A program made the position numbers and the translations under genes. 64,000 nt of DNA, taken from the NCBI RefSeq assembly GCF_002001085.1, contig NZ_MUNU01000017.1, forward strand, positions 62,001-126,000. Direction: 5' to 3'. Below the pieces are notes generated by a model. It saw only the letters and a program-made list of their open reading frames with translations. It did not search any database and was not told the origin of the DNA. The DNA comes from Rhodanobacter sp. B05 (GTDB taxonomy: Bacteria; Pseudomonadota; Gammaproteobacteria; Xanthomonadales; Rhodanobacteraceae). Shown here one piece after another: positions 52,712-60,799 of the stretch (its first letter is position 1; every line of letters starts with the position of its first letter).

Positions 52712-55101
52712 GGCTTCACCTTGCGGCAGCTCAGCGGCCCGATCTGCGGGATGCCGCCGCTTTGCTTACGGTAGTCGAAATTCGCATGGCAGGCGCCGGT
52801 CGGCGTCGTCACGTCCAGCTCATTGTGCGTATCCAACGTATCCAGATAGACCGCGCCGTCGAAACCGACCAGGGCGGGTTCACCGGCATGTCCGTGCAGT
52901 TGCACCGAGCTGCCCACCGGCAACGGTTTGCCGGCCTCGTCCATCAGGATAACGGAGGCGGCACGGACGGGCACGATGCCGAACTTCACCAGCGTGCCGG
53001 CACGATCGGTGGGCGTGGCGTCCATGTTCACGCGGTCGATGCGCGTGTCGGCCGGCAGGCTCATCGGGTCGATGCTGAGCTTGTTGTTCTGGTAGGCGTT
53101 GAGCGGGGTCACCAGCAGCATGCCCTTGCTGTCGGTGGTGCCGATCGGATTGTTCTGCAGGCTTACCGGCACGCCGGCTACACCCTCGGTGGAAACCACG
53201 GCGAAACCCGTGTTGATCTGCCGTGCCGCGAAAAGGTCGCCGCCCATCAGCACCAGCGAACCCATGGCGCCGCCATAACCGTAGCGGGTGCCACCGATAT
53301 CGTAGCCGCCCGCCTGCACCTGGCCGTAGCGGCCCAGATAGTCCAGTTCGCCCTGGCCACCGTTCTGCCCGTCGCCCTGGCTCAGCGATGCACGCCAGCC
53401 CAGGCCGCCCTGGCTGGGCAGCGACTGCGTGGCGTTCAGCGCCAGGCCGGTGCGGCCGTTCTCGCGTTGCAGGCTGCCGCTGACCGAGATGTTGTGGTCA
53501 AGCGCCAGCGTGATGATGGCGAAGGCGGTGCGGTTGCGCGAGTTGTCCAGATCCTGGTTGACGCTGAGGTTCAGCATGGCCCAGCGGCCCAGCGACTTGT
53601 ACCAGTAGGCGCTGCCGTACCGTTGCGCGGCCTGCTGCGGGATGGCCAGCTTGATGTAGCTGACGCCGAAATTGCCGACGCGGTTGAAGTTGTAGCTGAG
53701 GTAACCCTGCGTGCTGATGCGTGGCATGACCGAGCCGTACAGCGTGCCCAGATCGCGGTAATCGCCATGGGTGCGGGTGCTGTTGAAGCCGGCATTGAAG
53801 CGCTCATTGCTCCAGTTGTAGCCCAGGCTGTACTGCTCGCCACTTTGACCGTGGTATGCACTGCGAGCAAGCGAGGCAGACAGCACGCCGCCACGCTCGC
53901 CGAGCAGCCAGATGCCGCCCACGCCGGCGTCACTCAACCCGGAGGTGAGTTCGGCATGCGCTTCGGCGGTGAAATTGTTGCTGACGCCGTAACGCCAGGT
54001 GCCGCTGCCCACCGCGTCGTTGCCGTAGTCGAACGAATCCACGCCGTAGTTCTCGCGCACCTTGCCGAGTTCCACGGACCAGTCAGACAGGCCTTTGCGC
54101 AGTAACTGGTTCTCGCCATACAGCGAGAAGTTGAGCGTGGTGGTCTGGCCCAGCGCGTTGGTAAGCACCACCTGGGCGTTGCCCGCACCGTTGATGTTGG
54201 GAATGGTGCTGAGCTGAAACGGGCCGGTGGGCACCTGGCCGCTGTACTGGCGCAGGCCGTTGACGTAGAGATCGATGGACGAGGGCATCGTCGCCGAGCC
54301 GATGAAGGCAGGCAGCGGCGCGGTGACCAGATAGGGTTGCAGGCCGAAGTTGGTGCCGAACTGCACGCCGCCGATGCGCGTGGAGCGCGACCAGCTCAGG
54401 GCGTCGGTGAGGGTGTCGCCGAAGCGCAGGGTCAGCAGGTGCTGGGGAAACGACATGCTCCAGTTGGTATCCAGGCGCACCGAGCGGCTTTGCGAGGTGC
54501 CGTCGTCGGCGTGGTTGTCCTGCGTGAGCGAAGTGGTGCTGAACACGCCGGCGGCATTGAACGCGCGCAATTCGGCGAAGGCGCTGAGGCTGCTGGTGCC
54601 GTGCGTGCCGTAGGTGCCGTAGAGGTTGTAGTTCAGCAGCGCGCCGGGCGAGACGCTGGGTGTCGGCCGCTGGTTGGCGGCGGTGGAAAGCATCGTGGTG
54701 CCCAGCTTCAGCAGCTGCAGCGGTGCGGTGAGGTTCAGGGTCTGCTGGCTGGCGTCGTAGCTCGCCTTCAGGCCTTGCAGGCTGTCCAGCCGCGCCGGAT
54801 CGGCGCTGCCCGCGGGCAGGGCGAAGCCGAGCTCGTGCAAGGTCGCCTGACTGGCCCACAGCTGACCGTCGCGATAACCGAAATGGGCGAGACCGATATG
54901 GGTGCCGTTGAGGGTCACGTCGAGGTAGAGGTCGCTGATGCCCGGGATGGGCGAGTGGCCATTGCCATCGGCGAGCAAGGCCGGGAGCGCGGCATCCGGG
55001 TTCATCGCGGCGTGACCGGCAGGGATCAGCAGACCCTGCAACAGCAATCCCTTAAGGAGATCCGCCGGCCAGCGACAGGTTTTGCGTTGTCTTCTGACCA
55101 T
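52708..55101 (-). CDS. Fimbrial outer-membrane usher (archaic/CsuD type)
   Basis: 797 residues. Signal peptide (to about AGHAA), N-terminal periplasmic domain YLDVTLNGTHIGLAHFGYRDGQLWAS, plug-and-barrel middle with LNYNLYGTYG, QPYLVTAPLPAFIGSATMPSSIDLYVNGLRQYSGQVPTGPFQLSTIPNINGAGNAQVVLTNALGQ, and C-terminal domains with ILMDEAGKPLPVGSSVQLHG. This is the usher that secretes and assembles pilins. The ATG at 55101 overlaps the chaperone gene by 50 nt and is chosen because it gives a full signal peptide; a TTG just after the chaperone stop is the alternative. Confidence 0.93.
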   Translation of the reverse strand: MVRRQRKTCRWPADLLKGLLLQGLLIPAGHAAMNPDAALPALLADGNGHSPIPGISDLYLDVTLNGTHIGLAHFGYRDGQLWASQATLHELGFALPAGSADPARLDSLQGLKASYDASQQTLNLTAPLQLLKLGTTMLSTAANQRPTPSVSPGALLNYNLYGTYGTHGTSSLSAFAELRAFNAAGVFSTTSLTQDNHADDGTSQSRSVRLDTNWSMSFPQHLLTLRFGDTLTDALSWSRSTRIGGVQFGTNFGLQPYLVTAPLPAFIGSATMPSSIDLYVNGLRQYSGQVPTGPFQLSTIPNINGAGNAQVVLTNALGQTTTLNFSLYGENQLLRKGLSDWSVELGKVRENYGVDSFDYGNDAVGSGTWRYGVSNNFTAEAHAELTSGLSDAGVGGIWLLGERGGVLSASLARSAYHGQSGEQYSLGYNWSNERFNAGFNSTRTHGDYRDLGTLYGSVMPRISTQGYLSYNFNRVGNFGVSYIKLAIPQQAAQRYGSAYWYKSLGRWAMLNLSVNQDLDNSRNRTAFAIITLALDHNISVSGSLQRENGRTGLALNATQSLPSQGGLGWRASLSQGDGQNGGQGELDYLGRYGQVQAGGYDIGGTRYGYGGAMGSLVLMGGDLFAARQINTGFAVVSTEGVAGVPVSLQNNPIGTTDSKGMLLVTPLNAYQNNKLSIDPMSLPADTRIDRVNMDATPTDRAGTLVKFGIVPVRAASVILMDEAGKPLPVGSSVQLHGHAGEPALVGFDGAVYLDTLDTHNELDVTTPTGACHANFDYRKQSGGIPQIGPLSCRKVKP

Positions 55102-55804
55102 TGATCAAGACCTCGAGAGTACCGCCTTGGGAGAACACTGCGGTGGACGGCTTCAATGCCCAGTGCATGGTCGATCCGGGCAGCACATAGCCGAGCAGCC
55201 CGGGATCGATCGTGGTGCGACGGCCCGCGGCGTCGACGAAGGACACATCGGCCACTTGCGCGTGGCCGTTGCCATGGTTGCTCACTACCAGCACCGCGTG
55301 CTGGCCCTCGCGTTGCAGCGTCCATTGCAGTTGCGGCGCCACGTTGGCCGCGCCGACCGGTTCGACGAACACCGGCACCGAGTAGTGCACCACGAAGTGC
55401 AGTCCGGGGCTGTCGGGCGCATCGATCGGCAACTCGTCGATGGCAAGCCGATAGGCATCCTCGACCGCTCCGGTTCCGCTGGGCGGTGCCCCGACCCGAA
55501 TCACCCGGATCAGTTGCTGGCCGCCGGCCGCGATCTCCAGCATCGGCGGACTGATGACCAGGCCCTGCGATGGCGTGCGCTGGTCGCCGGACGCGTCCTG
55601 CGTCCAGTGGTACACGCGCACCTGCGCATGCACCACGCCATCACCGGTGTTGCTCAACCACAGTCCGTCGGCGTTTTGCGTCGCCTTCAGGCTGAGGCTG
55701 GTGGGCGACACCTGGAGCCCGGTGGCGGCTGCCCAGCTGCTCGCCGCCGAAAGGCAGGCGAGCAGGGCGATTCGCCAGCTATGTCGTAGCGGTGCTCGGG
55801 TCAT
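55052..55804 (-). CDS. Periplasmic fimbrial chaperone (PapD/CsuC type)
   Basis: 250 residues: signal peptide (ALLACLSAASSWAAA), domain 1 strands with LQVSPTSLSLKATQNADGLWLSNTGDGVVHAQVRVYHW, the RxxL-type LIRVIRVG, YRLAIDELP motif, and domain 2 with the WTLQREGQHAVLVVSNHGNGHAQVADVSF strands. It captures SCPU subunits by donor-strand complementation and delivers them to the usher. It starts 7 nt after the pilin stop. Confidence 0.92.
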   Translation of the reverse strand: MTRAPLRHSWRIALLACLSAASSWAAATGLQVSPTSLSLKATQNADGLWLSNTGDGVVHAQVRVYHWTQDASGDQRTPSQGLVISPPMLEIAAGGQQLIRVIRVGAPPSGTGAVEDAYRLAIDELPIDAPDSPGLHFVVHYSVPVFVEPVGAANVAPQLQWTLQREGQHAVLVVSNHGNGHAQVADVSFVDAAGRRTTIDPGLLGYVLPGSTMHWALKPSTAVFSQGGTLEVLINGQKTTQNLSLAGGSP

Positions 55805-55811
55805 CGGAGTT

Positions 55812-56336
55812 TCAGAAGTTCACGCTGATCGTGACAGTATCGGAGTAGGTGTCCGGCTGCACGTCGGTGGTGCCGGTGGCGTTGGCGTACGCCGTGAAGG
55901 ACACGGCCTTGCCCGCCGCCATGCCACCACCCGTGCCCGATTCGCCGTTGCCTTTGCTGCTCGAGGTAGCGGTATTGCCCCAAGGCGTGGCTGCGCCGAC
56001 ATCCTGGTAGAGCGCGTAGGCGATAGTGGCCAAGTTGCCACTGGTACCGGCAAGGGTGCCCGCACCGGCGGTGTTGTTGTTGCTTGGAGCCAGACCGACG
56101 AAGAACGGGGTCTTGTTCGAGCAGTTGACCGTGAAGGTGCCCGGCAGGATGGCGGTTGTGGCACCGGCATTGACGGGAGCCAGGGTGATGTTGGAACCGG
56201 CGGTATTCACTGCGCAGGCCGCGTTGACCTGCAGCGATACCTTGAAGGTGCCGGTGGCGACGCCGGCGGTGGCGGTCATGGCAAAGCCACCGAAGGCAAT
56301 CATGGCGGCGGCAAGCAGGGTTTTCTTGAACATCAT
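55812..56336 (-). CDS. SCPU-domain major pilin (CsuA/B-like)
   Basis: 174 residues from ATG 56336 (GGAG 9 nt upstream), MMFKKTLLAAAMIAFGGFAM signal peptide, then one SCPU domain: TGTFKVSLQVNAACAVNTAG, FTVNCSNKTPFFVGLAPSNN, ending DTVTISVNF. The pair of cysteines and the final alternating hydrophobic strand fit donor-strand exchange pilins. It is the first gene of the operon, so the most highly expressed and the likely shaft subunit. It lies about 35 nt downstream of the predicted sigma-54 start site. Confidence 0.9.
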   Translation of the reverse strand: MMFKKTLLAAAMIAFGGFAMTATAGVATGTFKVSLQVNAACAVNTAGSNITLAPVNAGATTAILPGTFTVNCSNKTPFFVGLAPSNNNTAGAGTLAGTSGNLATIAYALYQDVGAATPWGNTATSSSKGNGESGTGGGMAAGKAVSFTAYANATGTTDVQPDTYSDTVTISVNF

Positions 56337-56380
56337 GGTGAAATTCTCCGGGTGGGTTTTTGAGGTTTGCATGGAGTCAT

Positions 56381-56398
56381 AAGCAATCCGCGTGCCAA
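56381..56398 (-). promoter_or_regulatory. Sigma-54 (RpoN) promoter of the fimbrial operon
   Basis: On the minus strand TTGGCACG-CGGA-TTGCTT, matching YTGGCACG-N4-TTGCW at every consensus position (-24 GG and -12 GC, exact 10-bp spacing). The start would be near 56370, 35 nt before the pilin ATG. It requires an enhancer-binding activator with ATP hydrolysis. Confidence 0.8.
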
Positions 56399-56474
56399 CT
56401 ATCCATGCAAGCGGTTACATGGGCTTGGCGACTGGGTTGCGGTGAGTGCGTTCACTGCGAAACGTGACCCCTCG

Positions 56475-56501
56475 TGTCAGTAAAACGAATCGTCCCTGAC
56501 A
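56475..56501. promoter_or_regulatory. Dyad TGTCAG-N15-CTGACA, candidate activator (UAS) site
   Basis: Perfect 6-bp arms at 56475-56480 and 56496-56501, about 105-130 nt upstream of the predicted sigma-54 start, the usual distance for an enhancer-binding-protein site. Further GTGAC/GTCAC half sites flank it (56464, 56509, 56521). Confidence 0.45.
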
Positions 56502-56517
56502 AATTCGGGTCACTCCA

Positions 56518-56538
56518 AATGTGACTTGGGTCATGCTT
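56518..56538. promoter_or_regulatory. Possible CRP/Clp-like site
   Basis: AATGTGA-CTTGGG-TCATGCTT: one perfect TGTGA half, 6-bp spacer, second half TCATG (3 of 5 against TCACA). It lies between the fimbrial sigma-54 promoter and the promoter of the divergent hydrolase, so it could serve either. Confidence 0.4.
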
Positions 56539-56605
56539 TTAACAGTTCAATTACAAATTTTCCACCTGGATTTCGCGGAACTCTCGATTCTGATCGAATA
56601 TGTAA

Positions 56606-56666
56606 AGCTCACTTGACATTGAGCTCTCGCATCGCCTAACCTGCGCATGTCAAGGATGCTTGACAT
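56606..56666 (+). promoter_or_regulatory. Promoter with overlapping operator dyads for the secreted hydrolase gene
   Basis: A perfect -35 TTGACA (56613-56618) lies in the centre of AGCTCA-N8-TGAGCT (56606-56625); the -10 is weak (TAACCT, 56637-56642). CTTGACAT is present at 56612 and 56659 and inverted at 56647 (ATGTCAAG-GATG-CTTGACAT, perfect 8-bp dyad). The repeats cover the -35 and the region just after the start site, the usual placement for a repressor. Confidence 0.5.
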
Positions 56667-56685
56667 CAACAATCAGGTGAACAGC

Positions 56686-57621
56686 ATGCGCATAAGCGGT
56701 TTCCGGAATGGAAAGATTCTCCTGCAGGCCGTCCTGCTCTCGTCGACGTTGCTGCTTTGCGGTGGCGGGGCGTTGCATGCACAGGCAGCCAACGCCGACA
56801 CGGTGGGCACCCTCAAGGTGGAACGTCACGGCGACCACGGTCGGCCGATCATCCTGATTCCGGGCCTGGAGGGTGGCCCATGGGTGTGGCAACAGGCGAT
56901 CGATCATTTGCAGAAAACGCATGTCGTCTATGCGGTGACGCTGGCCGGCTTCGACGGCGTGCCGGCACCGACCGAGGGTGGCAGCTTGTTCGATCGTGCC
57001 GATGCGTCGCTGCTGCAGCTGATCCGGCAGGAAAAAATCGACAAGCCGGTACTGGTCGGCCACAGCCTCGGCGGCACGCTTGCCCTGCGCTTTGCCGGCG
57101 AGCACGCCAAGCTGATTTCGGGCGTCGTTGCGGTGGACGGGCTGCCGGTCTTCCCGGGAATGGAGCGCCTCGACCCGAAGCAGCGCGTGGCGGTTGCTGC
57201 GCAGACGCGCGAGAAAATGGCGCAGCTCACGCCGGAACAATTCAAGGAGCAGGCGCTCGTCTACATGCAGCACATCGGCGTGATCGATCCGCAATTGGCC
57301 GCCCGCTACGCGCCGATGAACGCACGTAGCGACATCAAGGCGACTGCCGGATACATGGCCGACGACCTGGCGTCCGATTTGCGTCCGGGGTTGAAGAACG
57401 CCAACGTGCCCATCCTGGAGATCTCGCCGTACAACGCGCCGGATTTCAGCCAGCCGCCGATGCTGATGAGCGAGGCGCAGAAGACCGCGTACTACGAGAG
57501 CCTGCTGGCTGGCGCGCCACAGGCGAAGGTGGTGTCGATCTCGCCGTCGCGGCACTACGTGATGCTCGATCAGCCGGCGAAATTCCAGCAGGTGCTGGAC
57601 GATTTCCTGAAGTCGCTTTGA
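56686..57621 (+). CDS. Secreted alpha/beta hydrolase
   Basis: 311 residues from ATG 56686, which has AGGTGA 5 nt upstream; in-frame ATGs at 56647 and 56656 fall inside the operator dyad. Signal peptide (ILLQAVLLSSTLLLCGGGALHAQA), oxyanion region ILIPGLEGGPWVW, nucleophile elbow VGHSLGG with Ser127, and C-terminal SRHYVMLDQP with the catalytic His. A complete serine hydrolase fold, probably periplasmic; substrate unknown. It lies 46 nt before the membrane protein gene and may share its transcript. Confidence 0.85.
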   Translation: MRISGFRNGKILLQAVLLSSTLLLCGGGALHAQAANADTVGTLKVERHGDHGRPIILIPGLEGGPWVWQQAIDHLQKTHVVYAVTLAGFDGVPAPTEGGSLFDRADASLLQLIRQEKIDKPVLVGHSLGGTLALRFAGEHAKLISGVVAVDGLPVFPGMERLDPKQRVAVAAQTREKMAQLTPEQFKEQALVYMQHIGVIDPQLAARYAPMNARSDIKATAGYMADDLASDLRPGLKNANVPILEISPYNAPDFSQPPMLMSEAQKTAYYESLLAGAPQAKVVSISPSRHYVMLDQPAKFQQVLDDFLKSL

Positions 57622-57667
57622 AGAGTGACCAAGAACTGTTTCACTGAAACCCCGCAGGAGTTGCCGC

Positions 57668-58288
57668 ATGTCTGAACCATCGAAGTCGTCGACCGCCGCC
57701 ACGCCGGCCACGCTGACCACCAAGCGCGCGCTTGCCCGGGCAGGTAGCGTGGCCTTGCTGGCCGGCGTGGCGTGCCTGCTGGTGGGTGCGCTCACCGGTT
57801 ACCAGGGGCTGCTGGGCGCGGGATGGGTCGCGGCCGGAGTCGGAACGGTGTGGTTGCTGTGCGCGCGCTTCAGCCGGTCGGAGCCGATGCGCGCCGTGCA
57901 CAAGCGTTATCTGCGCGAGTTCTTTCCGGCCATGCTGGGCTATGTCGTGCTGATCCTGATGTACGGCGTGCTGGTGCCACGAACCGGAAGCGTGGCCGCG
58001 CGGGCGGTGCTGGCGATCCTGCCGCTGTTGCCGATCGTCCTGCTGATCCGCGCCATGATCCGGGTCATTCGCGACCAGGATGAACTGGAGCGGCGCATCG
58101 ACCTGGAGGCGATTGCGATTGCCGCGATGTCGACCGCGTTCGGCTTCTTCAGTTTCGGCTTGCTGCTGAGCGCGGGCATCGGCTGGAAGGTGGCGCCGGA
58201 TGCCGTAGCGATCTGGGTGTTGCCCTGCCTGTTTGGCACGTTCGGCATCGCCAAGCTGTTCGTCTCCTGGCGTTATCGCAACCCATGA
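57668..58288 (+). CDS. Integral membrane protein of unknown function
   Basis: 206 residues with four helices after a Ser/Thr-rich N-terminus (about 25-45, 50-66, 90-106, 112-127, plus a fifth near 150-170 and a last near 180-197). No catalytic motif seen. AGGAG lies 7 nt before the ATG. Its stop overlaps the start of the XRE regulator gene (ATGA at 58285), an arrangement common for small two-gene membrane-protein/Cro-type regulator pairs in xanthomonads. Confidence 0.8.
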   Translation: MSEPSKSSTAATPATLTTKRALARAGSVALLAGVACLLVGALTGYQGLLGAGWVAAGVGTVWLLCARFSRSEPMRAVHKRYLREFFPAMLGYVVLILMYGVLVPRTGSVAARAVLAILPLLPIVLLIRAMIRVIRDQDELERRIDLEAIAIAAMSTAFGFFSFGLLLSAGIGWKVAPDAVAIWVLPCLFGTFGIAKLFVSWRYRNP

Positions 58289-58485
58289 ACAACCACGTGC
58301 GCGAACTGCGTGGCGCACAAGGCTGGTCGCAGGCCGACCTGGCCGAGCGGCTGGATGTGTCGCGCCAGACGGTCAACGCGATCGAAACCGGCAAGTACGA
58401 TCCCAGCCTGCCGTTGGCGTTCAAGATCGCGCGGCTGTTCCGGCAGTCGATCGAAACCATTTTTGAACCGGGGACTGAATCGTGA
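58285..58485 (+). CDS. XRE-family helix-turn-helix regulator (short)
   Basis: 66 residues: VRELRGAQGWSQADLAERLDVSRQTVNAIETGKYDPSLPLAFKIARLF, the full HTH_3 domain with the Q-x-x-L-A and S-R-x-T-V-x-x-I-E-x-G motifs and no effector domain. It is the YgzD/Cro-like type often paired with a membrane protein. It overlaps both neighbours (ATGA before, GTGA after), so its dose is tied to theirs; the CTTGACAT operator upstream is a possible target. Confidence 0.9.
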   Translation: MNNHVRELRGAQGWSQADLAERLDVSRQTVNAIETGKYDPSLPLAFKIARLFRQSIETIFEPGTES

Positions 58486-60053
58486 GCATGAAACCCGGCA
58501 AGCGCATGGGCGTGGTGGTCGCCATCGCGGTGGCGATCCTCGCGGTCCATCACGTCGCCGATCAGCGCGAACAGCAGCAGAGCCAGCCCGCGGCGCCGGC
58601 CTCGTTGGCGGTCCAGCGTGAACCGCCGGCGAAACCGGCGACCTGGAAACTCGGCGAGGTGACCCTGACGGCGTGCGAACTGACCTCGCCGAACAGCGGG
58701 CTCAGCACGTCGGCGTGGTGCGCGATGTTCCCGGTGCCGGAGAACCGTGCCGACCCGCACAGCCGCATCATCAAACTCAAGCTGGCGGTGCTGCGCTCAC
58801 GTGCGCAGGTGGCGAACAGGGACATGCTGGTTTTCATCGCCGGCGGCCCCGGCCAGGCGGCGACCGATTCGGCAGCCAGCGTCGCGGCGGTGCTGCAGCC
58901 GTTGCTGGCGCATCGCAATGTGCTGTTGCTCGACCAGCGCGGCACCGGCGGCTCCAACGCGCTGAGCTGCAAGGATGCCGGTCAGCCGCTGGCCGGCGAC
59001 GACGACAGCAGCTTCGATGCCGCGCAGATGCGCCGCGAGGCCGCCGCTTGCCTCAAGCAGCTGGGCAACCATGCCGATCCGCGCTACTACACCACCACCA
59101 TCGCGGTGCAGGATCTGGAGGAGGTGCGCAAGGCGCTCGGTTCGCCGTCGTTCGACCTGGTCGGCGTGTCGTACGGCACGCGGGTGGCGCAGCAGTACGT
59201 GATGCGTCATCCCGACGCGGTGCGCAGCGTGGTCCTCGATAGCGTGGTGCCGAACTCGCTGGTGCTTGGCGAAGATTTCGCGAGCAATCTGCACGACGCG
59301 CTGAAGGCACAGTTCGCCCGCTGCACGGCCGAGCCCGCGTGCAAGAAGAAGTTCGGCGATCCTGGCCAGACCTTGTACCAGCTGCGTGACGCGCTGCGCG
59401 CCAACCCGCACCAGGTCAGCTTTCGCGACCCGCAGACCTGGCAGGCCGTGACCCAGGTATTGAATGAGAACGCGCTGGCCAGCGTGGTGCGCATGTTTGC
59501 CTATACCCCGCAGACCGCCGCGCTGCTGCCGCTGTCGATCGACGCGGCCGCGCGTGGCGACGTCGGCCCGCTGCTGGGCCAGGCGAAGATCCTGTCGGGC
59601 GAGCTGTCCGAACTGGCCGGTAGCGGCATGCAGTATTCGGTGATCTGCAGCGAGGATGCCGACCTGCTGACGCCACGCCCGCAGGACGCGAACACCATTC
59701 TCGGCACGCGCATGATCGACGCGCTCCAGGCGGTCTGTTCGGTCTGGCCCAAAGGCACCCGCCCCGCCGATTTCCACCAGCCGCTGAAGTCCGCCAGGCC
59801 GGTGCTGCTGCTGGCCGGGCAGTACGACCCGGTGACGCCGCCGCGCTACGCCGCGGAAGTGGCGAAGGGTCTGACGGATGCGCGCGTGCTGGTGCTCAAG
59901 GGCCAGGCGCACGGCGTGATGGCGGCGGGATGCACGCCGCAACTGATCCGGCATTTCGTGGAGAAGCTCGACCCGAAGACGCTGGACGCGAGTTGCCTCG
60001 ATCGGCTGCAACCGACACCGATCTTCATCGACTTCAACGGTTCAACCCCTTAA
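58482..60053 (+). CDS. Secreted alpha/beta hydrolase with C-terminal TAP-like domain (tripeptidyl/prolyl aminopeptidase-like)
   Basis: 523 residues. N-terminal membrane signal (VVVAIAVAILAVHHVA), hydrolase core with FIAGGPGQAATDSAA (the G-G-P-G oxyanion motif), LDQRGTGGSN, nucleophile GVSYGTR with Ser230, then a TAP-like C-terminal domain with LLAGQYDPVTPPRYA (Asp) and KGQAHGVM (His). It is a periplasmic exopeptidase of the S33 type. GTG 58482 overlaps the regulator stop; ATG 58488 is an alternative. NatAB follow 11 nt later. Confidence 0.88.
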   Translation: MSMKPGKRMGVVVAIAVAILAVHHVADQREQQQSQPAAPASLAVQREPPAKPATWKLGEVTLTACELTSPNSGLSTSAWCAMFPVPENRADPHSRIIKLKLAVLRSRAQVANRDMLVFIAGGPGQAATDSAASVAAVLQPLLAHRNVLLLDQRGTGGSNALSCKDAGQPLAGDDDSSFDAAQMRREAAACLKQLGNHADPRYYTTTIAVQDLEEVRKALGSPSFDLVGVSYGTRVAQQYVMRHPDAVRSVVLDSVVPNSLVLGEDFASNLHDALKAQFARCTAEPACKKKFGDPGQTLYQLRDALRANPHQVSFRDPQTWQAVTQVLNENALASVVRMFAYTPQTAALLPLSIDAAARGDVGPLLGQAKILSGELSELAGSGMQYSVICSEDADLLTPRPQDANTILGTRMIDALQAVCSVWPKGTRPADFHQPLKSARPVLLLAGQYDPVTPPRYAAEVAKGLTDARVLVLKGQAHGVMAAGCTPQLIRHFVEKLDPKTLDASCLDRLQPTPIFIDFNGSTP

Positions 60054-60064
60054 GGAGCCGCGCC

Positions 60065-60799
60065 ATGATCGAGGCAAGGAATGTGCACAAGGCGTTCGGC
60101 AGCGTGAAAGCCGTCGATGGCGTGAGTTTCGTCGCCCGCGACGGCGAGATCACCGGGCTGCTCGGCCCCAATGGCGCCGGCAAGACCACCACGTTGCGCA
60201 TGCTGTACACCTTGATGGCGCCCGATCGCGGCCAGGTACTGGTGGACGCGATCGATGCGGCCATTGATCCCCTGGGCGTGCGGCGCCGGCTGGGCGTGCT
60301 GCCCGATGCGCGCGGCCTGTACAAGCGGCTGACCGCGCGCGAGAACATCGACTATTTCGGACGCCTGCAAGGCTTGCCGGACGATCTCCTGAAGAGCCGC
60401 GGCGACGCCCTGATCGCGGCGCTGGAAATGGGCGACATCGCCGATCGCCGCACCGAAGGCTTCTCGCAGGGTCAGCGGGTGAAGACGGCGATCGCGCGTG
60501 CGCTGGTGCACGATCCTCGCAACGTGATCCTCGATGAGCCGACCAACGGCCTCGACGTGATGGCCACCCGTGCCATGCGCCGGTTCGTGCAGCGACTGAA
60601 GGCCGAGGGCCGCTGCGTGCTTTTTTCCAGCCACATCATGCAGGAGGTGGGCACGCTCTGTGATCGCATCGTGGTGATCGCGCACGGGCGCGTGGTGGCC
60701 GACGAATCGCCCGACGCGCTGCGCGCGCTGACCGGCGAGGCGAATCTGGAAGATGCCTTCGTGAAGATCATCGGCAGCGACGAGGGGCTCGCCGCATGA
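60065..60799 (+). CDS. natA: ABC transporter ATP-binding protein, NatA type
   Basis: 244 residues. Walker A GPNGAGKTTTLRML, Q-loop region LGVLPDARGLYKRLTARENI, signature FSQGQRVKTAIARAL (a variant of LSGGQ common in NatA), Walker B VILDEPTNGLD and H-loop FSSHIMQEV. With NatB it exports Na+ or a similar substrate. AAGGAG lies 7 nt before ATG 60065. The permease start overlaps its stop (ATGA). Confidence 0.88.
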   Translation: MIEARNVHKAFGSVKAVDGVSFVARDGEITGLLGPNGAGKTTTLRMLYTLMAPDRGQVLVDAIDAAIDPLGVRRRLGVLPDARGLYKRLTARENIDYFGRLQGLPDDLLKSRGDALIAALEMGDIADRRTEGFSQGQRVKTAIARALVHDPRNVILDEPTNGLDVMATRAMRRFVQRLKAEGRCVLFSSHIMQEVGTLCDRIVVIAHGRVVADESPDALRALTGEANLEDAFVKIIGSDEGLAA

